64,000 bases of DNA from assembly GCF_021440195.1 (NCBI RefSeq), contig NZ_JAJTSZ010000002.1:682001-746000 (forward strand), given 5' to 3'. A program made the translations under genes and the position numbers. Numbering within the stretch: the first letter of the stretch is position 1; each line of letters begins with the position of its first letter. This document shows positions 35,301-43,412 of the stretch, one piece after another. Source of the DNA: Dyadobacter sp. CY356. Its GTDB lineage: Bacteria; Bacteroidota; Bacteroidia; Cytophagales; Spirosomataceae. Under the pieces are notes generated by a model. It ran no database searches. It was given only the letters and a program-made list of their open reading frames with translations, and was not told the origin of the DNA.

Positions 35301-35522
35301 GTGGGACTGATACCGATGATGACAGCAACCGGTCCATCGGCTCAGGGAAATCACTCGATCAGTATTGGTGCCGCGGGAGGTATGATCACTGGTGTTATCC
35401 TTGGCGTATTTATTATCCCGGTGCTGTTTATTATTTTCCAATACTTGCAGGAACTGATTACCGGAGAACCTCATGCAGCTGTTAAACATGAAGAAATTCC
35501 TGAACTGGCAGAAGCAATTTAA
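32346..35522 (+). CDS. RND multidrug efflux pump, HAE1 (AcrB/MexB) type
   Basis: The 1058-residue protein is full length for AcrB-type pumps with 12 membrane helices. FIDRPVLATVISILLVILG is TM1, ALVLAIGIVVDDAIVVVEAV near residue 399 (TM4) contains the proton-relay Asp pair, and GLLAKNAILIVEYAVQRR is TM10 with the essential Lys. PLQQFPDIAPPAVQVIANYP is the usual N-terminal porter motif. It exports amphiphilic compounds by proton motive force. Its 3' end lies 14 bp before the chosen start of the TolC-like gene, so the three-gene operon is complete. Confidence 0.95.
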   Translation: MFKKFIDRPVLATVISILLVILGVLGLTNLPLQQFPDIAPPAVQVIANYPGANAETVLRSVAPSLEESINGVENMSYMSSTASNDGSLVITVYFKLGTNPDQAAVNVQNRVSQATSQLPAEVIQAGVTTAKQQNSLLMVVDLYSEDEATYDQTFLANYAQINIIPEIKRIKGVGQSIIFGGNKDYSMRVWLNPSQLATYNLTPNEVMAAIKDKNLEAAPGKFGENSTESFEYVIKYKGKLNKPEEYENIIIRSNADGSILRLKDVARIEFGSYTYGNFTRVNGKQGVNIATMQLAGSNANEIQIAIQELMEKASKDFPKGMKHLILYNTKDSLDQSIEQVKHTLIEAFILVFIVVYIFLQDFRSTLIPAIAVPVAILGTFFFMSLFGFSINLLTLFALVLAIGIVVDDAIVVVEAVHLKMEKKGLSPKAATSSAMSEITGAIISITLIMSAVFLPVGFLEGSTGVFYRQFAFTLAIAIVISAVNALTLSPALCAIFLKEHHPETGAHVKRSFKEKFFIGFNIGFDKLTNKYVNSLRFLIHYRWLSMGALALVVIATGYMVKTTKTGFIPSEDQGFIAISLSMPVGASLDRTTEVIHRAEQILGSMDSKKTLMGLSGFNILTQSSSPSSAVAFVLLKPSKERGEVKDINAIMNEIRGKLGSIKGANFFVFTFPTVPGFSNVDGLDFVLQDRNGGKLDKFSGVANNFIGELMKRPEIAVAFTAFRADYPQLEMEVDEVKAEQLSVNVKDILQTMQAYFGSSQASDFNRFGKYYRVMVQAEKADRTDPTSMDGVLVKNRLGNMVPINTLVKMKRVYGPETASRYNLFNSIGINAIAKPGFSSGDAIRAVEEVASKNLPNGFKYEFSGMTKEEISSGGQSVVVFALCLLFVYFLLAAQYESYILPFAVILSIPTGIFGVFAAIGLTGIENNIYVQVALIMLIGLLAKNAILIVEYAVQRRKAGKQLLHAAIEAAKLRLRPIIMTSLAFVVGLIPMMTATGPSAQGNHSISIGAAGGMITGVILGVFIIPVLFIIFQYLQELITGEPHAAVKHEEIPELAEAI

Positions 35523-35535
35523 AGTAAAAACAATC

Positions 35536-36951
35536 ATGAAAAATTACGTTAATAAATTATATTTCTTTGTTTTACTGGCTCTGTTAAGCGCTTGTAAAAT
35601 CTCGAAAAACGTCGAAACGCCAAACGCGGCATTACCTGAAAATTTCAGGAATGCTGCCACCACGGCCGATACAAATAGTGTTGCAGATTTGCCATTGGAT
35701 AGTTTTTTTACCGACGCATCGCTTCAACGATTACTGGACAGTGCGATCGTAAAAAACTATGATATGCAGGTGGCGCTTAAAAACATAGAAAGTGCCCAAT
35801 TGCTCTTCAAACAAACAAAGTTTGCCTATTTACCGAGTGCTAATCTTAATATTGGCGTTGGATCAAGTCGTCCTTCCGACAACAGTTTGAATGGATTAAG
35901 TGCGAGTTCATTTTTAGGAACTACTCATATCGAGGATTTTACTGCCAACGTAGGTTTATCCTGGGAAGCTGATATCTGGGGCAAAATCCGCAACAGGAAC
36001 GGAAGAGCACTGGCTGAATATCTGCAAACGATTGAAGCAAAAAACGCGATTCAGACAAATCTGGTGGCAACGGTTTCACAAGGATTTTACAATCTGTTGA
36101 TGCTGGACGCCCAACTTGCCATTGCTCAGAAAAACCTTGCGCTGAATGACAGTACAATTAAAATTTTCGGATTTCAATTTACGTCAGGGCAAGTAACATC
36201 GCTTGCTATTCAACAAGCCGAAGCACAGCGCCTGACGGCAGCAAAACTGATCCCACAATTGCAGCAGAGCATTATTTTACAGGAAAACGCACTTAGCATT
36301 CTTGCTGGAGAATTGCCAGGCAGAACGCAGCGTGATATTAATCTGGATCAGGTGTCTTTTCCAAAAACGTTGTCTGCCGGTGTACCATCAGCCATGCTAA
36401 CTCGCCGCCCGGATATCAGACGTGTTGAACTCGCGCTGGATGTTGCCAATGCGAATGTGGGTATAGCCAAGGCAAGTATGTATCCATCTCTGGTCATTAC
36501 CGCGAGTGGTGGGATTAATTCTTTCAAAGCATCAAACTGGTTTAGTATTCCGGCTTCATTATTTGGCCTTGCATCAGGAGGAATTACCCAGCCGCTTTTC
36601 CAGAGAAATCTGCTGAAAACTCAATACGAAGTTTCGAAAGTGGAACGTGAAAGAACCGTTATACAATTCAGACAATCAGTACTTTACGCAGTTGGTGAAG
36701 TTTCTGATGCTTTGGTAAAAATTGAAAAATTAAAAGAGCAGGAAGATATCGCCGCAACGCGTGTCAGAACACTTGAACAGGCTATAACCAACTCAAATTT
36801 ATTATTCCAAAGTGGCATGGCCAATTATCTGGAAGTGATCACCGCGCAAAGCAATGTGTTGCAAGGTGAACTGGAACTGGTAGCCATCAAACGTGCCCAG
36901 CTTAGTGCCAATGTAGACCTATATCGTTCGTTAGGAGGCGGATGGAAATGA
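35536..36951 (+). CDS. RND efflux outer-membrane channel lipoprotein (OprM/TolC type)
   Basis: This 471-residue protein starts MKNYVNKLYFFVLLALLSAC at 35536 with lipobox LSAC. The open frame reaches back into the pump gene, but that part is not family sequence. It has two OEP repeats; LQRLLDSAIVKNYDMQVALK and MLTRRPDIRRVELALDVANA (start of the second half) are typical, as is YLEVITAQSNVLQGELELV near the C-terminus. It forms the trimeric exit duct for the pump. A 22-bp terminator stem follows at 37085. Confidence 0.93.
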   Translation: MKNYVNKLYFFVLLALLSACKISKNVETPNAALPENFRNAATTADTNSVADLPLDSFFTDASLQRLLDSAIVKNYDMQVALKNIESAQLLFKQTKFAYLPSANLNIGVGSSRPSDNSLNGLSASSFLGTTHIEDFTANVGLSWEADIWGKIRNRNGRALAEYLQTIEAKNAIQTNLVATVSQGFYNLLMLDAQLAIAQKNLALNDSTIKIFGFQFTSGQVTSLAIQQAEAQRLTAAKLIPQLQQSIILQENALSILAGELPGRTQRDINLDQVSFPKTLSAGVPSAMLTRRPDIRRVELALDVANANVGIAKASMYPSLVITASGGINSFKASNWFSIPASLFGLASGGITQPLFQRNLLKTQYEVSKVERERTVIQFRQSVLYAVGEVSDALVKIEKLKEQEDIAATRVRTLEQAITNSNLLFQSGMANYLEVITAQSNVLQGELELVAIKRAQLSANVDLYRSLGGGWK

Positions 36952-37084
36952 AAAAAGATCTAAAACAATATTTGAACTGCTTCATATCCAGATATAATTC
37001 AATATTTGGGGGACATGGAAATTCTAAAAAAACAACGAATCAAAAACTACCGGATAACTGGTTATACTGATTTATTAAAAAAAT

Positions 37085-37132
37085 AAAAAAGATAATGGCT
37101 GTCAGAAATTTCTGATAGCCGTTATCTTTTTT
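37085..37132. terminator. Strong bidirectional terminator between the RND operon and the phosphoesterase gene
   Basis: A 22-bp stem with two G-U pairs (37085-37106 with 37111-37132), tetraloop AATT, and A/T runs on both ends, so it can stop transcription from both converging genes. Confidence 0.88.
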
Positions 37133-37198
37133 ATACAAATAATATATTCCTAAAAAGAACGCTGTACCCCTCAGTGAAACGCTGTGTAACCTAAGGAA

Positions 37199-40100
37199 CT
37201 AAAACCAGAAACCCATCCGGAACATAATCAGAGGAGATTCCTCTTTTTTCTCTTTCGGGAAAAATGCCCCCACAGAAATTGTCACAATATCTACCGGCGC
37301 AAACCATAGACCACCGCCGTAATCGTAATGCCACTTTTCAGAAGGATATTCTGTAAGCCAAACGCGACCATAATCAAATCCGCCAAAAACGCCGAAAGTA
37401 AAAGGAAGCGTTTTGTTATAACTGCTGTTGATTTTCACCCGCATATCGGTACTGTGCCAAAGGCTGCTTTTTCCATAAAAACGCTGGGTCCGGTATCCCC
37501 GCAATCCCTGCCCATCCTGATTTCCACCTAATGTTGGTAATTGAAAAAACTCATAACCCGATCCAAAATTCACGCCGGTTCCAACCTGAGAGGCAACGAC
37601 AAAACGTTCCTTTTTATCCAGACTTTTATACAGTGCCAGTTGAGCCCGCAACCCGGTGAAATTTTTATTTTCTTTCAAATTCTTCACCCAGCTCAAATCG
37701 GTATGAAAGCGGATTCCTGAATGCGGAGAATATATATTATCAACATTGTTAAAATCAAAAGTAGCCTTTCCGCCACTAAAATATTTTGTATTGAAAATAT
37801 CATCTTTATTGAGATCACCATCTGCAACCGTGATATACCTCCCCGCTGTTTGCTGAATTTTTGAGATATCAAGTATTGGCCCGAGCGTTACAAAACCATT
37901 GTTTCCAAAACGCTTTTTAATTGAAGGATAAATATGAATGGCTTTTTGACGCACCCGGTAAAAGTTCGGATCGCTTACCGGACGCTGGCTTTCGTTTCCA
38001 AGACCGGCATAGTTGAACGCATACGCCGGACCATGATAAAAAGCATCCAGATAGAAATCGAATATTTTAAAAGCATTGATAAAATCACCGGTATAATTCA
38101 ATTTCAACGCTTTTGTACCAAAAGAAAAACTGCCGCCAAAACGTTGCAGGGAAGCATATGGCTCCTTTTTGAATCCGTAACGGATCATTGTCAAATTTCC
38201 ACCGATCAAAAATCCGTCATCCGGGTTATAGCCGACAATCGGGATTGGCATATTGATATTATAGTCGCTGCCAGTACCGCGGCGGTCATAAATATTGTAA
38301 CGGTACAAACCAGTCCTTTTGTCATTTGTCTCTTCTCCTTCAATCACATTATTATCCGAAAGGTCATCATAAATAACCGTTTTCCTCAGTCCGCTTTCAA
38401 CCTGTGAACTATCGGCGAAAGAATCCTTTCCGGTTCCACCAATGAGCCTGACTTTGATTCCTTTATGAGAAGAACCTTTGGTAACAAACTGATCATCATT
38501 CCCATTTCCATAAATATTGATTGATCTGGTGATCTTGTTATCAAAGATCCTGTCGTAATGCAAGCCTTTCTCTTCTCCTTTTTTGTTGATCTCGTGAACA
38601 GTCACACGGGTATGCTCATTGTCAATTCGCTCAATGTCAAAGCGTTCGCGTTTTTCCGTTCCCAGGATATCTACCGATTTTCCAATGAAAGCATAATGTT
38701 CTTTGGCAAGCGTCATCAGATTGTCTCTTCTGGCTTTCAAACTTTTGATTATAAACGGGGCCGACAATTGCCTTGCTTTTTCAGGCCAGCTTGCAAAAGC
38801 GCCTTCAATAACCTGATCTGTCAGATTGGCCTGAATAAATTTCACCTGATTTTCCCACTGTTCCCAGCTTAGCTCAGTCAAAAAAGTTCTATCAAAAAGC
38901 CGTGCACTCCAGCTCGTCCATTTCATGCTTTTTATTTCGGGCTGATAGGTTTGCAGCTGTCTCAAAAACGGCATGGTTGTCAGCTTGGCCATGTTGGTAA
39001 ACAAACCATCATAACGTGAAAAGGCCTGATCCCTGTCACGAGGAATGGGTCTGTAAAGTTGTGTTCCATCTTCCTTTTTTGTTGAAGACCAGGTCCACTG
39101 ATCATCATGACGGTCCCAGTCACCCAGAAGAAAATCCAGCAGCCGCGTTCTGAGCGCCCATTCTTCATCGACCTTATACTTTCCGTCTTTCAGGATATTT
39201 TCCATCAGATCCGGCGTCCCGATTATCTTGTCTGCATTACCAAAGAATGCATCATTTTTCCATTTCTTACCATCCGGCCGTTCCTCAAACAGACTCATAC
39301 TCCCGCCAAAGATTGAATTAAAAACGCCCAATGCAGGCTGATTTGGAACATAAAACAATTTAGGATTGGTATGATATACGTTTATAGCATCAGCCAGTGG
39401 CGGAATGGCCAGCGGTGCAAAAGGATGGGTGGAAAGGAAATTATCCTCCGCCACATATTTGGCGGCCGTCATCTGGTTAAAAGGGAAAGGCAGCAACCGG
39501 CTCACGTCCTTGGTCATGCCGCGAAGCACATATTCTTTTCCGGTAGGATCCTTGACGCGTAGTGAATTCGTCTGGTTTCCCCCACCCTGTTTTACTGGGG
39601 TAAGACCTCCTTTGTATGTAGCCAGATCCAATACCGGGAAAGGATATTTTTCCTGATACAATGCGCGGTTGTGCGCTCCAAAAAAGAAATTGTGAGCATG
39701 ATTTACCTTCTTAACTTCTTTTGCAAAAATGGGTTTATCAAGCGAATCCTTGTGGTGCTCATATTCGGTATAAACCGGCTGGATGTCCTGTTTTGGGACG
39801 GGCAACTTGTCTTTTATTTTCTTTTGAAAAACCATTTCAGACTTGCTTCCATCATCACTGACTTGCCAAAACTGAACCCAGGTTTCACCACCTTCATAAA
39901 AAGATAACGTGCTATATCCTAAAGCCGTTGAAGCAAACTTCGAACCTTTTCCCAGACGAACTGGCCCTGTTTTTGAGCCACTTCCACTGACAATAAATTC
40001 CTGTCTTTCATTTTCAATCAACTCCATCGCATTTTCATGACCGCTGGCAAAAATGAAACTTCCGTTTTTTCGGACACCAGCCATCATACCTGCTTTTAAA

Positions 40101-41002
40101 TTTTTATAGTATTGATTGGAAACATCCTGCTTCCCCCCAATGCTGCTCCGAAACAATGCCGCCAGACTTCCAATGACTGGCAGAGGAACATACAGATTTT
40201 TATTAATATCCGTCAGCGGAAAGATATGTTGCCTGACCGTAAAATTTCCACCATGCTCTCCATACGTATAAGGCGGATGATGCAGCGCGATAACAACATT
40301 TTTGTTTTTGTACTTACGAACAAGATTCTCAAATACGAACTTGAACGTTTCCCGGTTTTTAACATCGCAACCGTCATTGATTGTCGGCTCTTTATCCCAA
40401 TCGGTAAGCCACCATTGAGAATCTACAACCAGGACAACAAGCTGATCATTTAACTCAACGACCTCAGGACCAGAGCATCCGTCATCGGGAAGAAAGTAAT
40501 TTTCAAAATCATCCTTGTCTGTTTTACCACGACGATTGTTCAGATAATTTTCTATGTAATTTTCCTCTCTTTTCAATCCTTTCAGCCCCCAGCCTTTCCA
40601 GTCATGGTTTCCAGGAAGGAAAATCGGTCTGCCTTGAAAGTCATCGAGCGTTTGTAATTCCGAATTTATTCGATATTCAGCCTCTTTTCTTTCAACAGAA
40701 TCTTCCCTGGGAGGCATTCCTTTTTCATAGATATTATCCCCTAAAAACAAGATCGAACTGTTTTTGGATTCTGTGGGTAATTTCGTTTTCAGATATTGAA
40801 GTACCGGAGCTTTTTTATCCGGAGAATCGTTACCCGCATTTCCTACCAAATACATGGTATGCGTCAGTTTTGCTTTTTGATCCGGACCGCTATTTTTCCA
40901 TTCATCCGAATTCCCGGCATACTGATTTTTTTTGTAGCTGGCACAGGAGGAGGCCAGTACAAGCCCTGCTATCCCGATCAGAAGAGGTAATTTTATTTTC
41001 AT
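37199..41002 (-). CDS. Metallophosphoesterase / kinase-like / Omp85 barrel fusion lipoprotein
   Basis: This 1267-residue protein starts with a lipoprotein signal (GLVLASSC, Cys20). Residues 45-390 form a calcineurin-like phosphoesterase: LFLGDNIYEKG (GD at 88-89), LPGNHDWKGWG (GNHD 131-134), ALHHPPYTYG (HH 241-242) and FASGHENAMEL (GH 321-322). The first D-x-H motif reads YLVGNAGND, so one metal ligand may be altered. Residues 460-830 look kinase-like: GGGNQTNSLRV and EYVLRGMTKD as a nucleotide loop and strand, LLGDWDRHDDQWTW (627-638) as catalytic loop and PRDRDQAFSRY (654-664) as metal loop. Residues 930-1267 are an Omp85/BamA-type barrel with GLRGYRTQRFYG as the V-R-G-F-like motif. N-terminal phosphoesterase-Omp85 fusions are, from memory, known in this phylum; the middle domain I cannot name. 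Confidence 0.85.
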   Translation of the reverse strand: MKIKLPLLIGIAGLVLASSCASYKKNQYAGNSDEWKNSGPDQKAKLTHTMYLVGNAGNDSPDKKAPVLQYLKTKLPTESKNSSILFLGDNIYEKGMPPREDSVERKEAEYRINSELQTLDDFQGRPIFLPGNHDWKGWGLKGLKREENYIENYLNNRRGKTDKDDFENYFLPDDGCSGPEVVELNDQLVVLVVDSQWWLTDWDKEPTINDGCDVKNRETFKFVFENLVRKYKNKNVVIALHHPPYTYGEHGGNFTVRQHIFPLTDINKNLYVPLPVIGSLAALFRSSIGGKQDVSNQYYKNLKAGMMAGVRKNGSFIFASGHENAMELIENERQEFIVSGSGSKTGPVRLGKGSKFASTALGYSTLSFYEGGETWVQFWQVSDDGSKSEMVFQKKIKDKLPVPKQDIQPVYTEYEHHKDSLDKPIFAKEVKKVNHAHNFFFGAHNRALYQEKYPFPVLDLATYKGGLTPVKQGGGNQTNSLRVKDPTGKEYVLRGMTKDVSRLLPFPFNQMTAAKYVAEDNFLSTHPFAPLAIPPLADAINVYHTNPKLFYVPNQPALGVFNSIFGGSMSLFEERPDGKKWKNDAFFGNADKIIGTPDLMENILKDGKYKVDEEWALRTRLLDFLLGDWDRHDDQWTWSSTKKEDGTQLYRPIPRDRDQAFSRYDGLFTNMAKLTTMPFLRQLQTYQPEIKSMKWTSWSARLFDRTFLTELSWEQWENQVKFIQANLTDQVIEGAFASWPEKARQLSAPFIIKSLKARRDNLMTLAKEHYAFIGKSVDILGTEKRERFDIERIDNEHTRVTVHEINKKGEEKGLHYDRIFDNKITRSINIYGNGNDDQFVTKGSSHKGIKVRLIGGTGKDSFADSSQVESGLRKTVIYDDLSDNNVIEGEETNDKRTGLYRYNIYDRRGTGSDYNINMPIPIVGYNPDDGFLIGGNLTMIRYGFKKEPYASLQRFGGSFSFGTKALKLNYTGDFINAFKIFDFYLDAFYHGPAYAFNYAGLGNESQRPVSDPNFYRVRQKAIHIYPSIKKRFGNNGFVTLGPILDISKIQQTAGRYITVADGDLNKDDIFNTKYFSGGKATFDFNNVDNIYSPHSGIRFHTDLSWVKNLKENKNFTGLRAQLALYKSLDKKERFVVASQVGTGVNFGSGYEFFQLPTLGGNQDGQGLRGYRTQRFYGKSSLWHSTDMRVKINSSYNKTLPFTFGVFGGFDYGRVWLTEYPSEKWHYDYGGGLWFAPVDIVTISVGAFFPKEKKEESPLIMFRMGFWF

Positions 41003-41107
41003 ATCAAATCGTATTAAGCACGAAGAGTAACCCTGAAAAATTTCCTTAATTACTTATAAATTGCAAGCAGAAAACTGATTAAGAAACCAGCACAAATCCC
41101 GGATTGA

Positions 41108-41334
41108 TTATTTTGCCACTCTCTTGATTTATAGAATATTTCCTTCCGGCATTTTGTCATCCTCATTGGAAATGTACAAATTGCCTGATTTATCAAAACA
41201 ATTCCTTCCGGCTGGTCGAAATTATTGCCGCTCAATGGATAACCTTCTGTTGGTTCCCGGTTTTTATCCGTAACAATTAACATTTTGTTAAAGCCTGACA
41301 GAATAAACCCGTCAAAATCTGATACCGGTTTGGC
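41108..41334 (-). pseudogene. SdiA-regulated-type beta-propeller protein, decayed C-terminal relic
   Basis: On the minus strand the frame after a stop near 41335 reads GFILSGFNKMLIVTDKN and SGNNFDQPEGI. A one-base deletion near 41202 then shifts the frame, which continues DKSGNLYISNEDDKMPEGNI. An in-frame TAA at 41131-41129 interrupts this, followed by IKRVAK and a final stop at 41110-41108. QPEGI and LYISNE are the hallmark of the SdiA-regulated (PF06977) propeller family. Only the last quarter of a gene of about 280 codons remains. It sits between polyphosphate kinase and the phosphoesterase fusion. Confidence 0.7.
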
Positions 41335-41372
41335 TTAAAGTATAAATAATTCAATACTAATATTGGCACGGA

Positions 41373-43394
41373 TCAAATTTGTCCTGCCAACAACTTATAG
41401 ATTGCTTCCTGTGATCTTACTTCATATCCATTCTCATTTCTCACAGGAACATTTTCCAGATTTTTATCAATCAAAACTGCCTGAACTGTATCGCTCCATT
41501 GCAAAGCCAGAAGTTCAACCATTTGCTTTTTAATAGCTTCGTTATAAATTGGAAAACACACTTCAATTCTCCGGTAAATATTCCGGTTCATCCAGTCTGC
41601 CGAACCCATGTATACCTCTTCCTTTCCGGCATTATGGAAAATAAAAATCCGGCCATGTTCGAGATATCTGTCTACTATTCTTTTAATCGTTATATTTTCA
41701 CTCTGGCCAGGTATGCCTGGCACCAGGCGACAAATACTTCTGACAATTAAATTAATTTTCACTCCGGCGTTAGAAGCGTCATATAATTTTGATATCAGAA
41801 CTTCTTCTTCAAGATTGTTCATCTTAATCGTAATTGCAGCTTCCAAACCCCGCTTTGCATTTTCAATTTCCCGGTCGATCAATTCCAGAAAACGTGTTTG
41901 CAGATTAAATTGTGCGACAAGTAAATGCTGAAATAATAACGGTTGCTGATTTCCCTTTTTCTTTTTCCTGAGAAAATTAAAAAGAGATTCCATTTCCGCC
42001 AGCATGGGCTGAAACGCAGTAAGCAAAATATGATCTGTGTAAAAACGTGCCGTACTTTCATTCAGGTTTCCAGTCGCTAAAAGTCCCAGATAAGGTACCT
42101 GGTGATTTTTCCTTTTTACCAAAGCGATCTTGGCATGTACTTTCAGAATATTGCTGCTGTAAATAATACGAACTCCGGCCGCTTTCATTTTCTGAGCCCA
42201 GCGGATATTGTTTGCTTCATCAAATCTTGCTTTGAGCTCAACCAGAACTGAAACTTTTTTACCGTTTTTCGCCGCACTGATCAGCGCATATCCGATGCGT
42301 GAATCACTGGCAACACGGTACATGGTTGTATAAATTTTTTCTACTGAATTATCAATCGCTGCCTCATTAAAAAAGCGGATAATGGTATCGTAAGACTGAT
42401 AAGGCGCATGAACAATGCGGTCTTCTTTTTCAATGGCAGCAAACAGAGTTCCGGGAATATCTACATTTTTGATACTTTCAATGGCAGGCCAGGCTGGATA
42501 AGCAAGTGTTGCATTATGAACCGGCAGCGAAGCCAGATCTTTAAGATTATGATGTTTTCCACCTTCAACCACAGATGCTTTCTGTAAATTAAAAATCTCG
42601 ATCATATCCTGTAAATGGCGGAGCGGCATCCCCGGCTCGTAAAGGAAACGGGTGGCAAAACCCATTTCTCTTTTTTTGAGCTGCTTTTCAATTTTCCTGG
42701 CCAGATCGCCATACTCATCCCGCAGATCAAGCTCTGCATCACGTGTGATTTTCAGATTATAAGAACCGGAAATACTGGCTCCAGGAAATAAATATTGTAA
42801 ATTCTGGCGGATAATGTCTTCCAGAAAAACGATATAATCCCCATCTTCCTTTGTGATTTTAAAGAATCGGGAAACATTGTTGGTTGGAATATTAACAAGA
42901 TAAAGCTGCTCGTCATTAGACTCATACTGCACAATGACTGCCTGATAAAGCTGGTTATTTTCCAGAAAAAAATCTGTATTGCCCTTTATCAGAATGGGTT
43001 GCAAAAAACCCGCGATCTGGGTGAAAAAATAATGCGTGGTTGCTTCTTTTAACTTATCAGGAATCTGGTCGTTGTAGATCAGCTTAAAGCAATATCGGTT
43101 CAAACCCGGCAAGACAGATTCATTGAAAATTCTGCCGAATTCGTTCTGCTGTCTGTTAATTATTTCTACTGCTTGCCTGTAAACAGGCAAGCCTGATTTT
43201 TCCTTATCGATCTTTTTCAACGCCAGTAACGCGGGCATACGAACGCGGTAAAATTCATCCAGGTTTGACGAATAAATTGACAAAAATTTAATACGTTCAT
43301 TGAGCGGAACGGAATCCTTTCCTGCTTCCTGCAAAACTCTTTCATTAAAAGATAACCAGCTGATATCCCTGTCGGCAAAAAAATAAGCACTCAT
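41373..43394 (-). CDS. ppk1: Polyphosphate kinase 1
   Basis: This 673-residue enzyme makes polyphosphate from ATP. The N-terminal domain starts FFADRDISWLSFNERVLQEA with SNLDEFYRVRMPAL (residues 43-56). The catalytic His420 lies in ILKVHAKIALVKRK and the second conserved His580 in DRYLEHGRIFIFHNAG. GLLATGNLNESTARFYTDH near residue 437 and VRSICRLVPGIPGQSENI near residue 551 are the other family blocks. The length is near the usual 690. It starts 18 bp after the HD-PycTM gene on the same strand, so the two are surely one transcript. Confidence 0.95.
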   Translation of the reverse strand: MSAYFFADRDISWLSFNERVLQEAGKDSVPLNERIKFLSIYSSNLDEFYRVRMPALLALKKIDKEKSGLPVYRQAVEIINRQQNEFGRIFNESVLPGLNRYCFKLIYNDQIPDKLKEATTHYFFTQIAGFLQPILIKGNTDFFLENNQLYQAVIVQYESNDEQLYLVNIPTNNVSRFFKITKEDGDYIVFLEDIIRQNLQYLFPGASISGSYNLKITRDAELDLRDEYGDLARKIEKQLKKREMGFATRFLYEPGMPLRHLQDMIEIFNLQKASVVEGGKHHNLKDLASLPVHNATLAYPAWPAIESIKNVDIPGTLFAAIEKEDRIVHAPYQSYDTIIRFFNEAAIDNSVEKIYTTMYRVASDSRIGYALISAAKNGKKVSVLVELKARFDEANNIRWAQKMKAAGVRIIYSSNILKVHAKIALVKRKNHQVPYLGLLATGNLNESTARFYTDHILLTAFQPMLAEMESLFNFLRKKKKGNQQPLLFQHLLVAQFNLQTRFLELIDREIENAKRGLEAAITIKMNNLEEEVLISKLYDASNAGVKINLIVRSICRLVPGIPGQSENITIKRIVDRYLEHGRIFIFHNAGKEEVYMGSADWMNRNIYRRIEVCFPIYNEAIKKQMVELLALQWSDTVQAVLIDKNLENVPVRNENGYEVRSQEAIYKLLAGQI

Positions 43395-43412
43395 TTATAA
43401 TCAGTAAATTTA

